Notes: generated by a model from the sequence alone, not told the origin. Shown: positions 6,902 through 15,741, numbered from the stretch's first letter. The stretch: 64,000 nucleotides of DNA from Bacteroidota bacterium (GCA_023428695.1 JAEYWY010000028.1:248001-312000); one strand, 5' to 3'. Program-made: numbers and translations.

Positions 6902-9265
6902 TTAGAAACTGATGGTATAGAACAATACTGGCAAAAGAGGCAACTGTTGTGAGGATTCAATCTTGCCTGTGTGTTCGTCATAGTAATAGCTCAGGCTTGC
7001 GGAATTGTTCGTGACGTTTTGCATGTCAAGTTTAAGTTCCTGACTCATCCGTTTATGGTCGATCCGATACGATATGGCGAGGTTGATCATAAAGATGTCG
7101 TCACCTTTTTTGGAGAACGCTGCGTCTTCAACAAAGACTGTCTCCCCTTTCTCAATTGATTTCTGCAAATCAATCGGTGTGTAGCGCCGACCTCCAAGTG
7201 CGGTTGCTTTAAGGCTCGCGCCGATTACCTTCTTGCGATTCTTCCGTGAATTCAGCTGGTATTCCTTACCGGCGAGCACGTTGCCGATATACCGACCGTT
7301 GAAAAGTGTGTTCCGCTCAACGCCATCAGCTCCGACGTAACGCGAATCGAACAATGAGGCGGTTGCCAGGAAGTAGTAGTTGTCCGCAAAGAATCGTTCG
7401 AGTGTGAATTCAACTCCCATGTTGTGGCCGGTACCCGTATTGACAAGCTCACGATCAGTAAAACCTTCCACCTGATTCACCAGCGAGTATGAACTCAGTG
7501 GATCGTTTTCAACCGGGACGTTAAACAGGTCCTGATAGTAAACTTCAGCTTTCATAAACAGGTTGTCCGAGATCTTGTTTTCGTAACCTGCCACGTAATG
7601 ACGTGCTTTGGTGAACCCGAGATCCATGTTCGGCATTCCCGGTTGATTCTCCTCCGCACCTACGATCGCATAATAGTTGGTGAGCGTTTCCATCTTACCA
7701 TGTATTCCAAATCCGGCTGTTAATGCCTGACGAGGATGGAACTGCCAGCGCAGACTCGTGCGCGGTTCGAGTGACCACTCGCGTGAAAGCGACAACCACT
7801 GCGTATGCACCCCTGCTACAATCGACAGATCCGCAGTTGGTCGCACTTTCCAGGTTGCGAATCCCTGAAGGTGTGTCGCATCGCCCTTACGGTCCTGATC
7901 ACGGAAGTATTCAGCGAACTGTTTGCTGTAATACTCATTGTAGAAGTCAAAGCTATGCCGCGTTACGACCACCCCCACCTGACCGTTGTGGCGCGCGTTG
8001 AACTTGTGGTTTAGCGTGCTTGCTCCTTTAATCGACTTTTTGCCAAGGCTAAAGTCATTGGTGCGAAACATCTGTTCCTGGAGGTCAGGCTCGTACCCAA
8101 GGTAGCCGCTTCCGTTTCTCGATACCGAGATACTGTTCTGTAGATACGTTCTTCCGGACAGTGGCCAGTATTGCGTCAGGCCAACCACACCCATATCCGC
8201 CTTGTAATGACCGCGTTCCACCAGGATTTCGTCGTCCTCCTCATCAAACAACTCCTCCGTTATGCCGCTCTTTCCCCCAACGCCGAACAAGGAGAAGGTT
8301 CCGAATTTGGCCGTCGGGAAATGGAATTTGAAGGATAGGTCCTGGTATTTGGGAATGCCGTCGAAATCCACGAGGCCAAGGCTGTTCAGCATTGACAGCG
8401 TTGAATACCGATAGTTTACGAGATAAGATGATTTACCACTTTTCGAAAACGGACCCTCAACGGTTGCATCGGTTCCGAGAACTCCTATGGAGATACTGTA
8501 TTCACGTTTCTCGTTGTTGCCTTTCCGAAGGCGCATGTCAAAAACACCGGAAAGGGCATTTCCGAATTCGGCGGGAAACGCGCCGGTATAGAACTCTGCA
8601 TCCGAAAGCATCGCGCTGTTCAGTGCGTTAATGGGACCACCGGTTGCGCCCTCATCGGAGAAGTGATTCGGGTTGGGAATGTCGATACCTTCCAGGCGCC
8701 ATTGAATGCCCTTGGGTGAATTTCCGCGAACGATGATGAAGTTGTTACCAGATGGGTCGGAGTCCACGCCCGCGAAACCCGAAACCATTCGGGCAGGATC
8801 GTTCCAGGAACCGGCATACCGCTTGGTCTCGTCAACCGTAAAAGTGCGGGCGCTGGTCAGGGCCATCTCGTTTGTAAGCGCTGACTTGTCCTGGTTGGCC
8901 GTAACCACCACATCCTGCATGACCACCAGAGATTCTTTCAATGCGACTTCAAGCACTGTTTCCTTTCCGGCCGTAACCAGGAGGTTGGGAATGACACGTT
9001 CTTCGTAACCGATAAAACTGATAAGGATTGTGATCCGTCCGGTCGGAACGTCTTCGATCCTGAAGTTGCCATCAAGATCGGTACTGGCTCCGAGCGTTGG
9101 TTCTGAGTCAAGCACGCGCACGTTCGCGCCGGGAAGTGGGGTTCGGGAGTCTTCGTCGATAATTCGTCCACGGACTGTTTGCCGGATTGATTGGGCAGCA
9201 ACATCGAAGGCCGGCAGTGTGAGTACGAGCAGCACAACGATGGAAAAAAGGGTTCTGAGTTTCAT
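6902..9265 (-). CDS. TonB-dependent receptor with carboxypeptidase-regulatory-like N-terminal domain
   Basis: A 787-residue outer-membrane protein. Residues 1-24 are a signal peptide (cleavage after VAA). Residues ~28-115 form a carboxypeptidase-regulatory-like beta-sandwich (VRGRIIDEDSRTPLPGANV ... FRIEDVPTGRITILISFIGYEE), then DVVVTAN leads into a plug domain with SGNNFIIVRGNSPKGIQWRLEGIDIPNPNH. The rest is a 22-strand-type barrel ending in VLFYTISF, a terminal aromatic typical of outer-membrane barrels. The plug lacks the SusC-style AAIYGSRGANGVI motif and there is no SusD gene beside it, so it is not a SusC pair; substrate could be a peptide, siderophore or small glycan. Monocistronic with its own terminator. 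Confidence 0.88.
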   Translation of the reverse strand: MKLRTLFSIVVLLVLTLPAFDVAAQSIRQTVRGRIIDEDSRTPLPGANVRVLDSEPTLGASTDLDGNFRIEDVPTGRITILISFIGYEERVIPNLLVTAGKETVLEVALKESLVVMQDVVVTANQDKSALTNEMALTSARTFTVDETKRYAGSWNDPARMVSGFAGVDSDPSGNNFIIVRGNSPKGIQWRLEGIDIPNPNHFSDEGATGGPINALNSAMLSDAEFYTGAFPAEFGNALSGVFDMRLRKGNNEKREYSISIGVLGTDATVEGPFSKSGKSSYLVNYRYSTLSMLNSLGLVDFDGIPKYQDLSFKFHFPTAKFGTFSLFGVGGKSGITEELFDEEDDEILVERGHYKADMGVVGLTQYWPLSGRTYLQNSISVSRNGSGYLGYEPDLQEQMFRTNDFSLGKKSIKGASTLNHKFNARHNGQVGVVVTRHSFDFYNEYYSKQFAEYFRDQDRKGDATHLQGFATWKVRPTADLSIVAGVHTQWLSLSREWSLEPRTSLRWQFHPRQALTAGFGIHGKMETLTNYYAIVGAEENQPGMPNMDLGFTKARHYVAGYENKISDNLFMKAEVYYQDLFNVPVENDPLSSYSLVNQVEGFTDRELVNTGTGHNMGVEFTLERFFADNYYFLATASLFDSRYVGADGVERNTLFNGRYIGNVLAGKEYQLNSRKNRKKVIGASLKATALGGRRYTPIDLQKSIEKGETVFVEDAAFSKKGDDIFMINLAISYRIDHKRMSQELKLDMQNVTNNSASLSYYYDEHTGKIESSQQLPLLPVLFYTISF

Positions 9266-9719
9266 GAATTAAGAGTTGGTTTTCCTATCGGACAACTCAA
9301 AACGCGTTTACCCTACCTGAACCGCAAATTTTCCAAAAAATCAATACTTAAACTAAATTCTAGATATTGATAAGTAAAAAACAGTGTATCAATAATTTAT
9401 ATCGACTTAACTAAAGTAAATTATCAAGTAAATTCCGCAGAAAAATCAAGAATCTTGGCACAGAAATCCGGCGCTACCGGTCCCGATCGGGAGTTTTGAC
9501 AAATTGGCAGGCGAAAAACCGTGTTTACGGCGCAATTTCGAATATTTTCGGAATTTTGACTTTTTGGTTCGTTTCTCACATCCGGGCTGGAGTCAAGAAC
9601 TATTGATAGCAATTTCGTATTGTTAATCAGTTAGTTATGACATTTTATATAATGTATTACCTGAAGTAGTTCTTTTGTCTACGAAATCCCAGCCAATCAG
9701 ACATCAGAAATCAGAACTT
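9266..9719. other. 454-base intergenic region, AT-rich, with an inverted repeat
   Basis: No convincing gene. It must hold the promoter of the TonB receptor (minus strand). The middle is very AT-rich. An 8-bp inverted repeat, TATTGATA (9365-9372) and TATCAATA (9387-9394), has a 14-base spacer and could be an operator. AAGTAAATT occurs twice near 9413-9432. A near-palindrome ACATTTTATATAATGT lies at 9640-9655. A 62-codon minus frame here has no protein-like features. Confidence 0.5.
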
Positions 9720-10214
9720 TTAAACTATTTCCTTCTGATACGCGACCACATCAAGCACCGTATTGAACTTCTCCCCGACGTTCCGGAAGTGCGCACATTT
9801 GTCGTACCCCGCCTTCTCAAACACCCGGATGCTGCCAACGTTGTCACCTGAGATCACACCAATCAGATTACACAATTTCACCGAACGCGCCTCCGCCTCA
9901 AGGTGACCCAGGGCAAGCCTTCCAATACCCCGGTTACGAAAATCCGGATGCAGGTACACCGTCACCTCCGCGGTACGATCATAAGCCTGACGTTTCTTAT
10001 GCTGGGTCAGGAAGCAGTAGCCGGCAACGTTCTCCCCTGACCTGATGACAAAGGATTTGTACCGGGGATGGTCGATGTACAGGAGGTCGAGCATGTCCGA
10101 TGGCTCAATCGGTTCGGTGTGAAAGGTCGCGGTCGAGTTCGCCACATACCAATTGTATATCGCCGCAACGGCGGGTAGATGCGACTGATTAAGCTGTTCG
10201 AACTGAATGTTCAT
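9720..10214 (-). CDS. GNAT N-acetyltransferase, phosphinothricin-acetyltransferase-like
   Basis: 164 residues, full length for the PAT/YncA-like branch of GNAT acetyltransferases. The opening HLPAVAAIYNWYVANSTATFHTEP is the typical PAT N-terminus, where relatives bind the amino-acid-like acceptor, and the acetyl-CoA pyrophosphate loop reads RNRGIGRLALGHL (Q/RxxGxG/A) near residues 96-108. GVISGDNVGSIRVFEKAGY is the usual last strand and helix. In this family substrates include phosphinothricin, methionine sulfoximine and related compounds; the physiological one here is unknown. It opens a minus-strand run of small accessory enzymes. Confidence 0.85.
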   Translation of the reverse strand: MNIQFEQLNQSHLPAVAAIYNWYVANSTATFHTEPIEPSDMLDLLYIDHPRYKSFVIRSGENVAGYCFLTQHKKRQAYDRTAEVTVYLHPDFRNRGIGRLALGHLEAEARSVKLCNLIGVISGDNVGSIRVFEKAGYDKCAHFRNVGEKFNTVLDVVAYQKEIV

Positions 10215-10287
10215 GGACCTTGGATTACACGATGGTAGGGATTTACAGGATTCCAGTCAACGCCAGCAATAGGATTCTTGGATCGCC

Positions 10288-10950
10288 TCAAAACGGTCTC
10301 GCGGAGACGATCTTCCAATTAATGTTAAAGCCAATGGTCAGCCAGAAGCCGCCACTGTCCCTAATCGCGAAAGGAGGCCGAACCCACTCATAGTATTCAT
10401 GGGTGTCGTGATGCCCCTTGTCTTCATCAAATTCGAGGTCAAGTATGTCCCTGCGCTGTAACTGAAATCCGGGACCTGCGCAGAAATCGACGCTTAATCG
10501 CTCGGAAACCGAAAGCATCACACCGATTTTGTTCACGAATGTCATTCGTTCAACCCTCACGGAATACTCGTCTCTTATCGATTCGGTTGCATCAGGAGCC
10601 GGATAATAATTCATGACATCTGCAAACCTGTTCTTCTGAACTCCAACTTCAACCGCGACATAGAATGGGTGCCGGAAATAATACTGGCCTTCGAGAAGCA
10701 GTTTAAAACCATCGTGTTTGAAGCCCTCGTGGAAATTTAGCAGGCCGACCTTTTTGCCGGCCTTCAATTGCAGGGCATACCGGTCAGACACAAACCAGGA
10801 GACACCACCATCGATGCTGGACATAACAGGATGGAGCAGGTTCAGCGGCGACACTTTCACGAGCACGTCACCAGGGAACATCCGGCGGTGTCCCTGGCCA
10901 AACACAAGTGTTGTCACCAGCGTTAGTATGACAAGCAACCCTGGCCGCAT
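10288..10950 (-). CDS. exported protein, probable outer-membrane beta-barrel
   Basis: 220 residues with a signal peptide (MRPGLLVILTLVTTLVFGQG). The mature part consists of alternating amphipathic strands: VSWFVSDRYALQLKAGKKV, LLLEGQYYFRHPFYVAVEVGVQKN, LSVDFCAGPGFQLQRRD, and a final GGFWLTIGFNINWKI. This alternation and the DUF3575-like Cys/Gly-rich turn suggest an eight- to ten-stranded outer-membrane barrel. No function is recognisable. It begins 5 bases after the stop of the GldH-like lipoprotein, so the two are probably cotranscribed. Confidence 0.6.
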   Translation of the reverse strand: MRPGLLVILTLVTTLVFGQGHRRMFPGDVLVKVSPLNLLHPVMSSIDGGVSWFVSDRYALQLKAGKKVGLLNFHEGFKHDGFKLLLEGQYYFRHPFYVAVEVGVQKNRFADVMNYYPAPDATESIRDEYSVRVERMTFVNKIGVMLSVSERLSVDFCAGPGFQLQRRDILDLEFDEDKGHHDTHEYYEWVRPPFAIRDSGGFWLTIGFNINWKIVSARPF

Positions 10951-10955
10951 ATGAT

Positions 10956-11423
10956 TTATTCGTTCGCGTCAATAATAAGCCCAACCTCCATAATCCCGGG
11001 TATCTGGTAACCGTCTTCGGAATGTACAATTGTGACATTGTAAGTACCGGCCTCGGTGAATTTCATTCCGTCAGAAACCAATACTTCAAGATCACAGATA
11101 TCACCCATACAATCGCCAACATGCTCACCCGCTGTATCCCGGATCAACGCAGTAGCATCTAACGCTTCCTCCTTTCCGGATGGAGATGTCATGACTATCT
11201 GCACTCCAAACTTCTCAACATTCAATGCATAGTGATGCCGGATGCCGAGTGTCAGGCTGTAGGATTTTGCAATATCATCTATGGTCGGCGAAAACGTGAT
11301 GGCCTGTCCGCTCTTCCAACTCATTGTCGCGAACGAGCTCTTATCATATTCGCGATACACGTGATTGCACGCAACAGCGAGAAATACGAGTAAAATTCCA
11401 GGTAAGAGATGTTTCTTTATCAC
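10956..11423 (-). CDS. GldH-like lipoprotein
   Basis: 155 residues with a GTG start and a lipoprotein signal (lipobox LAVAC, Cys19). The body follows the pattern of the gliding-motility lipoprotein GldH: a Trp near residue 36 (MSWKSGQAITF), a TIDDI...YSLTLGIRHHYALNVEKFGV block where GldH has YNLxxxxRNxxxYPY, a G-D-I-x-D segment (CMGDICDLEV), then FTEAGTYNVTI and the closing GIMEVGLII. GldH is needed for gliding and type IX secretion in Flavobacterium, but no other gld gene is nearby and sequence identity appears low. It may be a paralog with another envelope role. Two Cys in CMGDIC could form a disulfide. Confidence 0.55.
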   Translation of the reverse strand: MIKKHLLPGILLVFLAVACNHVYREYDKSSFATMSWKSGQAITFSPTIDDIAKSYSLTLGIRHHYALNVEKFGVQIVMTSPSGKEEALDATALIRDTAGEHVGDCMGDICDLEVLVSDGMKFTEAGTYNVTIVHSEDGYQIPGIMEVGLIIDANE

Positions 11424-11432
11424 GCGTTTTTT

Positions 11433-11807
11433 TTAAATAATCTGACTGTTAAACTGCCCGAAATGCCACAACACACCTGAAGGATCGTGCACGAAGTATT
11501 CGCTGCCCCATGGCTGATGATGAATCTCTGAAATTAGCACCCCGGCATACTTTTCACGGATGTTCAACGTAGTCAGTTCTTCTCTATGCCGCCGCACGTC
11601 ATCGACCTCAAGAAACACCACCAGGTTCTCGATCCATTCCCTTGCGTAGTAGTTCTGAAGGTAAAACCCAACAGTCCCCGAGTGAAAATACGACATGTTT
11701 CCATCGATCTCGCTTTCCTCGAAACCGAGGTCACGGTAGAAATTCCGCGACTTTTCAAAATCGCGTGAGCCGATAAATGGTCTGATTGACTTTGCGTAAT
11801 GCGGCAT
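11433..11807 (-). CDS. VOC-superfamily (glyoxalase/bleomycin-resistance-like) protein
   Basis: 124 residues, one complete vicinal-oxygen-chelate unit of two beta-alpha-beta-beta-beta modules: AKSIRPFIGSRDFEKSRNFYRDLGFEESEI in the first, and LVVFLEVDDVRRHREEL ... EYFVHDPSGVLWHFGQF in the second. The terminal D-P-S-G-x-x-W/E motif is typical of glyoxalase/fosfomycin/bleomycin-resistance proteins, though the usual metal-ligand Glu in the last strand is replaced in LWHFGQF. This favours a ligand-binding rather than a metalloenzyme role. It sits 9 bases downstream of the membrane esterase start-to-stop junction on the same strand, so it is likely translated from the same message. Confidence 0.75.
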   Translation of the reverse strand: MPHYAKSIRPFIGSRDFEKSRNFYRDLGFEESEIDGNMSYFHSGTVGFYLQNYYAREWIENLVVFLEVDDVRRHREELTTLNIREKYAGVLISEIHHQPWGSEYFVHDPSGVLWHFGQFNSQII

Positions 11808-11816
11808 GGAACCTGA

Positions 11817-13238
11817 CTAATCCGTTTTTGTTTCTGTTTCCTTTTGCTGCGCGAACATCCAGTCCCAAACGCCTTCCGTGTGAAGAATGGCGTTGCCAAT
11901 ATCATGTGCAAGGTCCGGAAATTCGGTGTACTTTGGATCACCACCGTTTTGTCGGATGGCTTCTATGATTCCGCGTGAACCGCTTACAGGAACATTCCGG
12001 TCCTTTGCGCCGTGAAATGCCCACAGTGGAATGTCTGCAAGTTGTTTACCGTGAGCGGGATCACCGCCGCCACATATTGGTATAACCGCCGCAAACAGTT
12101 CGGGCCACGTGGCGGCTATGTGCCAGGCTCCGTAACCTCCCAGTGAATTACCCGACAGGTAACGCCGCGACGGGTCAATGGAATACTCATCCTCGATGGC
12201 GGCCATCGCATCAATGACGAGACTGTCAATCGCCGGGACTTTCGGGATACCGCCCCAACACATGTGTTCCGGGCACTGTGGAACGAAAACAAATGCCGGA
12301 TACCTCACCCGGTTCATGGGTTCGGAAAGCCAAAGCGCGGGCAACGTGGTAGCAATTTGCCTCGCGTTGTCAGTGCCGCATCCCGTACTTCCGTGAAGAC
12401 CAATAACAAGCGGGTACTTTTGCAGGGAGTCATAATTTGATGGGATCAGCAAGCGGTACCTGAGCGTATCGCCGCGTTCGTTCACAAACGTACGCGCCTC
12501 AAATGGTTTAGCCACCTCCTTCGCCCAGGCGGAAATTCCATGTGTATCGTTTGCCGCAGCAAGGCTCTGGGTTATCAGCATCGGACTGAAAATCACGAAA
12601 CATGTTATCGCGATGAGGAATGCATAGGCAACATATCCGGCAATCGCATCATGGTCACGTTCCGCCTCCCTGCGCTCGGAAATAAAATTCAGCAGAAAAA
12701 AAACCGGAATCAGCGCACCGGCAAGTCCGGCCCATTGATCGATACGCTCAAGGCTACCGTTGACGCGGTCTCCCAGCGAAACGAATGCACGCGAAAAGAC
12801 GAAGAGCAGAACTAAACCGTGTAACACACTGTAAATGCCGGCACCCTTTAGCCATCGCCGGTCTCGTGCTTTTGAAAAGAGGATGCACAGCGCGTGAATG
12901 AGTTGTGAAAGTATGAGTAAAGTAACCGAGACAACGAGCAACGCCGAAATCTCATGCGTACGGACGATCCTATAAAGTACCCCGGCCTGAACCACCTGTA
13001 TGACGGGGATTATAGCCAGGGACCAGAAACATGCAACAAACCCGCGCCGCCAATAATAGATCAGGAGACAGACGGAGCTCACAACATTCACCGCCGCCGA
13101 ATAGATGATCCAGTTGAAAATAACATCGGCTTCGAAGAAACGTGTTCCCGTGACAAGGTAAAGCACGGCTTGTGTGATGCCAGAAGCGATGAGCACAATG
13201 GTTAGCAGACTCGCGTACGTATAAAAATTTCGGCTCAT
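11817..13238 (-). CDS. polytopic membrane protein fused to a C-terminal alpha/beta-hydrolase (esterase) domain
   Basis: 473 residues in two parts. Residues ~1-225 hold about seven hydrophobic helices (for example YASLLTIVLIASGITQAVLY, ISALLVVSVTLLILSQLIHALCIL, YVAYAFLIAITCFVIFSPML). Residues ~240-473 form a complete dienelactone-hydrolase/prolyl-oligopeptidase-type esterase: oxyanion region VIGLHGSTGCG, nucleophile Ser365 in GNSLGGYG, Asp413 in HGAKDRNVP and His445 in LAHDIG. Free-standing secreted relatives of the catalytic half are common; the seven-helix anchor is not something I recognise from that family. With an odd helix number the hydrolase would face the opposite side to the N-terminus. 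Substrate unknown. Confidence 0.75.
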   Translation of the reverse strand: MSRNFYTYASLLTIVLIASGITQAVLYLVTGTRFFEADVIFNWIIYSAAVNVVSSVCLLIYYWRRGFVACFWSLAIIPVIQVVQAGVLYRIVRTHEISALLVVSVTLLILSQLIHALCILFSKARDRRWLKGAGIYSVLHGLVLLFVFSRAFVSLGDRVNGSLERIDQWAGLAGALIPVFFLLNFISERREAERDHDAIAGYVAYAFLIAITCFVIFSPMLITQSLAAANDTHGISAWAKEVAKPFEARTFVNERGDTLRYRLLIPSNYDSLQKYPLVIGLHGSTGCGTDNARQIATTLPALWLSEPMNRVRYPAFVFVPQCPEHMCWGGIPKVPAIDSLVIDAMAAIEDEYSIDPSRRYLSGNSLGGYGAWHIAATWPELFAAVIPICGGGDPAHGKQLADIPLWAFHGAKDRNVPVSGSRGIIEAIRQNGGDPKYTEFPDLAHDIGNAILHTEGVWDWMFAQQKETETKTD

Positions 13239-13334
13239 CGATTCGATTATTGTTAACTCCCAACCGACGAAATGGTCGCAATCCGTTTACTGTTGGCAAG
13301 TAAGATACAAAAGATTTCTAACCAGAGTCGTTTG

Positions 13335-14231
13335 TCAGATACCTGTCCGGAAATCGGCGACACTGGCCTCAATAAGGTTACACGCTTCAAAAACGGTGTG
13401 ATTACCGTTACCTGTCGGCGACTGCGAACTGATACCGAGCCAGATTTCCAGCGGATAGTCATTACGATGAAGACGTGCGAGGTTCCAGGTAACATTGTCC
13501 AACGAGTAGTAAAAACCAATCGTATTCGTATCTGACGAAATTTTCAGATACACAGATGATCCCGTCAGGATATCGTGATTGTTGTCATCAGATACGCCCA
13601 TCGTCCTCACCGTGACGATGCGATGCCTGCCACGCTCATCCTGTTCAAAAGCGAATTTATGCCAGGTGTAATCGTCATAGAATACGTAAATGGCTCCCGC
13701 ATCATATTTTGCATTATGGGCGGGGCTAAGTTTGGCGGTGAATGTGAAAGGTTGCGTATTGTCTACCTTCGTGAGCAATATGGGGGCCGTATGCGTGTCG
13801 CTGGTCCGGTCTGGTGAATTGAAATAGTCTGACCCCGCCCTTCCTTCGAGAATCAGTTTCCCTTCTTCGGTTTTTAAAACCCCCGCGGCATTGTTCATCA
13901 TTCGCGAAAACTGAATACCGCTGAAAGCAACGTTACAGCTATCACCAGGCTGGTAGACTATCGGAACATTTTCATAAGAATCGGGATATGGCCGATCATA
14001 GCTGTCCATTACGAAAAAAATGAAAAACGCCAAACCAACGACAATCGTCGGGAACAGAACCAGGACCGACAAAGCGCCAAAAAGAAATGTCTTGTCATCG
14101 GAAAATGAAGGATTAAACCGCCTGAAGAGATAACGAGAAGCAGCAAATGCCAACAGGATCAATCCTGTGAAAACGGTTAGCACAGCCAGAACGCCAACCA
14201 GGTCGCTACCCGAAAGAAAGGTATAAATCAT
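13335..14231 (-). CDS. membrane protein with DUF1349 (concanavalin-like) domain
   Basis: 298 residues. Two N-terminal hydrophobic helices (about 10-33 and 47-74) precede a globular C-terminal part. There, YDAGAIYVFYDDYTWHKFAFEQDERGRHRIVTVRTMGVSDDNN matches the DUF1349 core (AGLMVRxDxxxWxKxGxE...VVTxxxSD), and SVYLKISSDTNTIGFYYSLDNVTWNLARL and IWLGISSQSPTGN give its remaining strands. DUF1349 proteins have a jelly-roll lectin-like fold and are usually soluble, so a membrane-anchored form is noteworthy. The ligand is unknown. It is followed on the same strand by the esterase fusion after 97 bases. Confidence 0.68.
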   Translation of the reverse strand: MIYTFLSGSDLVGVLAVLTVFTGLILLAFAASRYLFRRFNPSFSDDKTFLFGALSVLVLFPTIVVGLAFFIFFVMDSYDRPYPDSYENVPIVYQPGDSCNVAFSGIQFSRMMNNAAGVLKTEEGKLILEGRAGSDYFNSPDRTSDTHTAPILLTKVDNTQPFTFTAKLSPAHNAKYDAGAIYVFYDDYTWHKFAFEQDERGRHRIVTVRTMGVSDDNNHDILTGSSVYLKISSDTNTIGFYYSLDNVTWNLARLHRNDYPLEIWLGISSQSPTGNGNHTVFEACNLIEASVADFRTGI

Positions 14232-14269
14232 GTGTTAAGGTTCAGCAAAGATTTCTTCCGACAGATATT

Positions 14270-14635
14270 TCAAACACGATTGCGGTCTCTGGTTTTATTA
14301 AACCCTCCGAACATAATTGCGAGTCCACCCAATATCGGTCCGTATGCGACGAGGTAATAGCTACCCATGTCGATAAGGCCTGTATAACTCCCCACCGTCA
14401 AGACCAACCCGATGCACGTAATAACTCCACCTACCCAGACCGCGAGATTGACGCTGCCAGCCCGAGACTTCTCCGCGAGTTTCCGATGGAGGGCATTATC
14501 AATCAGGCGTATTATAACTCTGATCTCATCTTCCGCGATCCCTTGCGTTTCCATCTCCTGCCGCGCTTCCAGAATGGTAAAATGTTTGTCATCGATCTTT
14601 GACAAATAATATTCAACGATTCTAGCCCTGTCCAT
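14270..14635 (-). CDS. hypothetical small membrane protein
   Basis: 121 residues; not recognised. The first ~55 residues are helical and charged (MDRARIVEYYLSKIDDKHFTILEARQEMETQGI), resembling a short cytoplasmic helix-turn domain, followed by two hydrophobic helices (about 62-84 and 92-111) and a basic tail (NKTRDRNRV). The ATG at 14635 is clean, and the gene lies 38 bases upstream of the DUF1349 membrane protein on the same strand, so joint expression is plausible. Function unknown. Confidence 0.6.
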   Translation of the reverse strand: MDRARIVEYYLSKIDDKHFTILEARQEMETQGIAEDEIRVIIRLIDNALHRKLAEKSRAGSVNLAVWVGGVITCIGLVLTVGSYTGLIDMGSYYLVAYGPILGGLAIMFGGFNKTRDRNRV

Positions 14636-14699
14636 AACGTTTTGAATTCTGTCAGTAACGAACGAAAGACGGGATGCCCTTCAAAATGCGCCGCTTCAT

Positions 14700-15122
14700 T
14701 CAGAGAACAAGATTGTCATTTTCATCAAGTTCCCAAAACGGATTGTATGCGACTTCGAAAAGATAGCCGTCGGGATCCTTGAAGTATCCGCTGTAGCCAC
14801 CCCAGTACACGTCCTGCGCCGGTTTTACAATCGCAGCACCAAGTTTCTTGACCTCAGCCAGCACGTCATCGACTTCCTCCTTTGATTTTGCATTGTATGA
14901 AATCGTAATCCCTGCAAATTCGGATGGTTGATAAGGGAGGGTTGTGTCGTCGGCGAGGTCTTTGCGCGGATGCAACGCCAGGGTCATTCCGCCCAACGGG
15001 AATAACGCCAGCCCATCTACTCTATTGGACGATTTCTTCCAGCCAAGTCCCTTTTCGTAAAAGTTGACAGCCCGGTCGAAGTCGTCTACACCGAGCGTGA
15101 TCAGATTTAACTTCTGCCTCAT
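14700..15122 (-). CDS. VOC-superfamily protein (glyoxalase-like)
   Basis: 140 residues, two paired VOC modules: LITLGVDDFDRAVNFYEKGLGWKKS with FPLGGMTLALHPRKDLADD, then FAGITISYNAKSKEEVDDVLAEVKKLGAAIVKPAQDVYWGGYSGYFKDPDGYLFEVAYNP. The terminal DPDGYLFEVA contains the usual metal-ligand Glu, so a divalent-metal site is plausible, unlike the VOC protein at 11433-11807. The family is widespread in Proteobacteria and Bacteroidota and annotated only as glyoxalase-like; substrate unknown. Part of the minus-strand run of small enzymes, 37 bases from the LOG gene. Confidence 0.8.
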   Translation of the reverse strand: MRQKLNLITLGVDDFDRAVNFYEKGLGWKKSSNRVDGLALFPLGGMTLALHPRKDLADDTTLPYQPSEFAGITISYNAKSKEEVDDVLAEVKKLGAAIVKPAQDVYWGGYSGYFKDPDGYLFEVAYNPFWELDENDNLVL

Positions 15123-15159
15123 GGTATCAAAACACTTTTGTTAGTTTCAAATGACGCGA

Positions 15160-15741
15160 CTACGCTTTCTTTGGATCGATCCATTTCGGAACGTGCGGGG
15201 CCTGATAGTTCTTCATCTTGTCCAGGAGATCGGCAACCCGCTCGGACACGAGGATCATTTTTCGGTTGACTTCTTTCAGGAAGCCCTTCTCAACCATCGA
15301 ATCCATGAACACGAGAAGTGGATCGTAAAATCTGTCTGCATTAAGTAAACCGATTGGCTTCTGATGGAGACCCAGTTGGGCCCATGTGAGCATTTCGAAA
15401 AACTCTTCAAGCGTGCCGAATCCGCCGGGAAGTGCGATCACACCATCGCAAAGTTCATTCATCTTTGTTTTTCGCTCGTGCATGCTGTCGACCAATACAA
15501 GTTTTGTCAACCCTTCGTGCGCGATTTCCTTCGTACTCAGGAAATAGGGCAACACCCCGATAACTTCACCCCCGTTTCTCATGACGGCATCGGCCACCAT
15601 TCCCATCAGACCAACGGTCGCGCCACCATACACGAGGCCGATTCCCTTATGTGCCATTGTTGAGCCAAGAAGTGCGGCTTGTTTCTGAATGACACTACTC
15701 GTTCCGGCGCTCGACCCACAAAAAACGGTTATCCTTTTCAT
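15160..15741 (-). CDS. LOG-family protein (cytokinin riboside 5'-monophosphate phosphoribohydrolase-like)
   Basis: 193 residues with the Rossmann-like LOG fold. The start ITVFCGSSAGTSS, the loop VYGGATVGLMG, MHERK at 88-92 and the signature PGGFGTLEE at 105-113 are all intact; Glu112 or Glu113 is the catalytic acid. LOG enzymes hydrolyse the N-glycosidic bond of (modified) AMP, releasing adenine or cytokinin and ribose 5-phosphate; bacterial members include nucleotide-salvage AMP nucleosidases. Cytoplasmic. The length equals the usual 185-195. It lies between a VOC gene and a RidA gene on the same strand. Confidence 0.9.
   Translation of the reverse strand: MKRITVFCGSSAGTSSVIQKQAALLGSTMAHKGIGLVYGGATVGLMGMVADAVMRNGGEVIGVLPYFLSTKEIAHEGLTKLVLVDSMHERKTKMNELCDGVIALPGGFGTLEEFFEMLTWAQLGLHQKPIGLLNADRFYDPLLVFMDSMVEKGFLKEVNRKMILVSERVADLLDKMKNYQAPHVPKWIDPKKA

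Noticed and set aside
9424..9612. 62-codon minus frame in the AT-rich gap
   Set aside because: No ribosome site, no domain, and AT-rich surroundings make it a chance frame.
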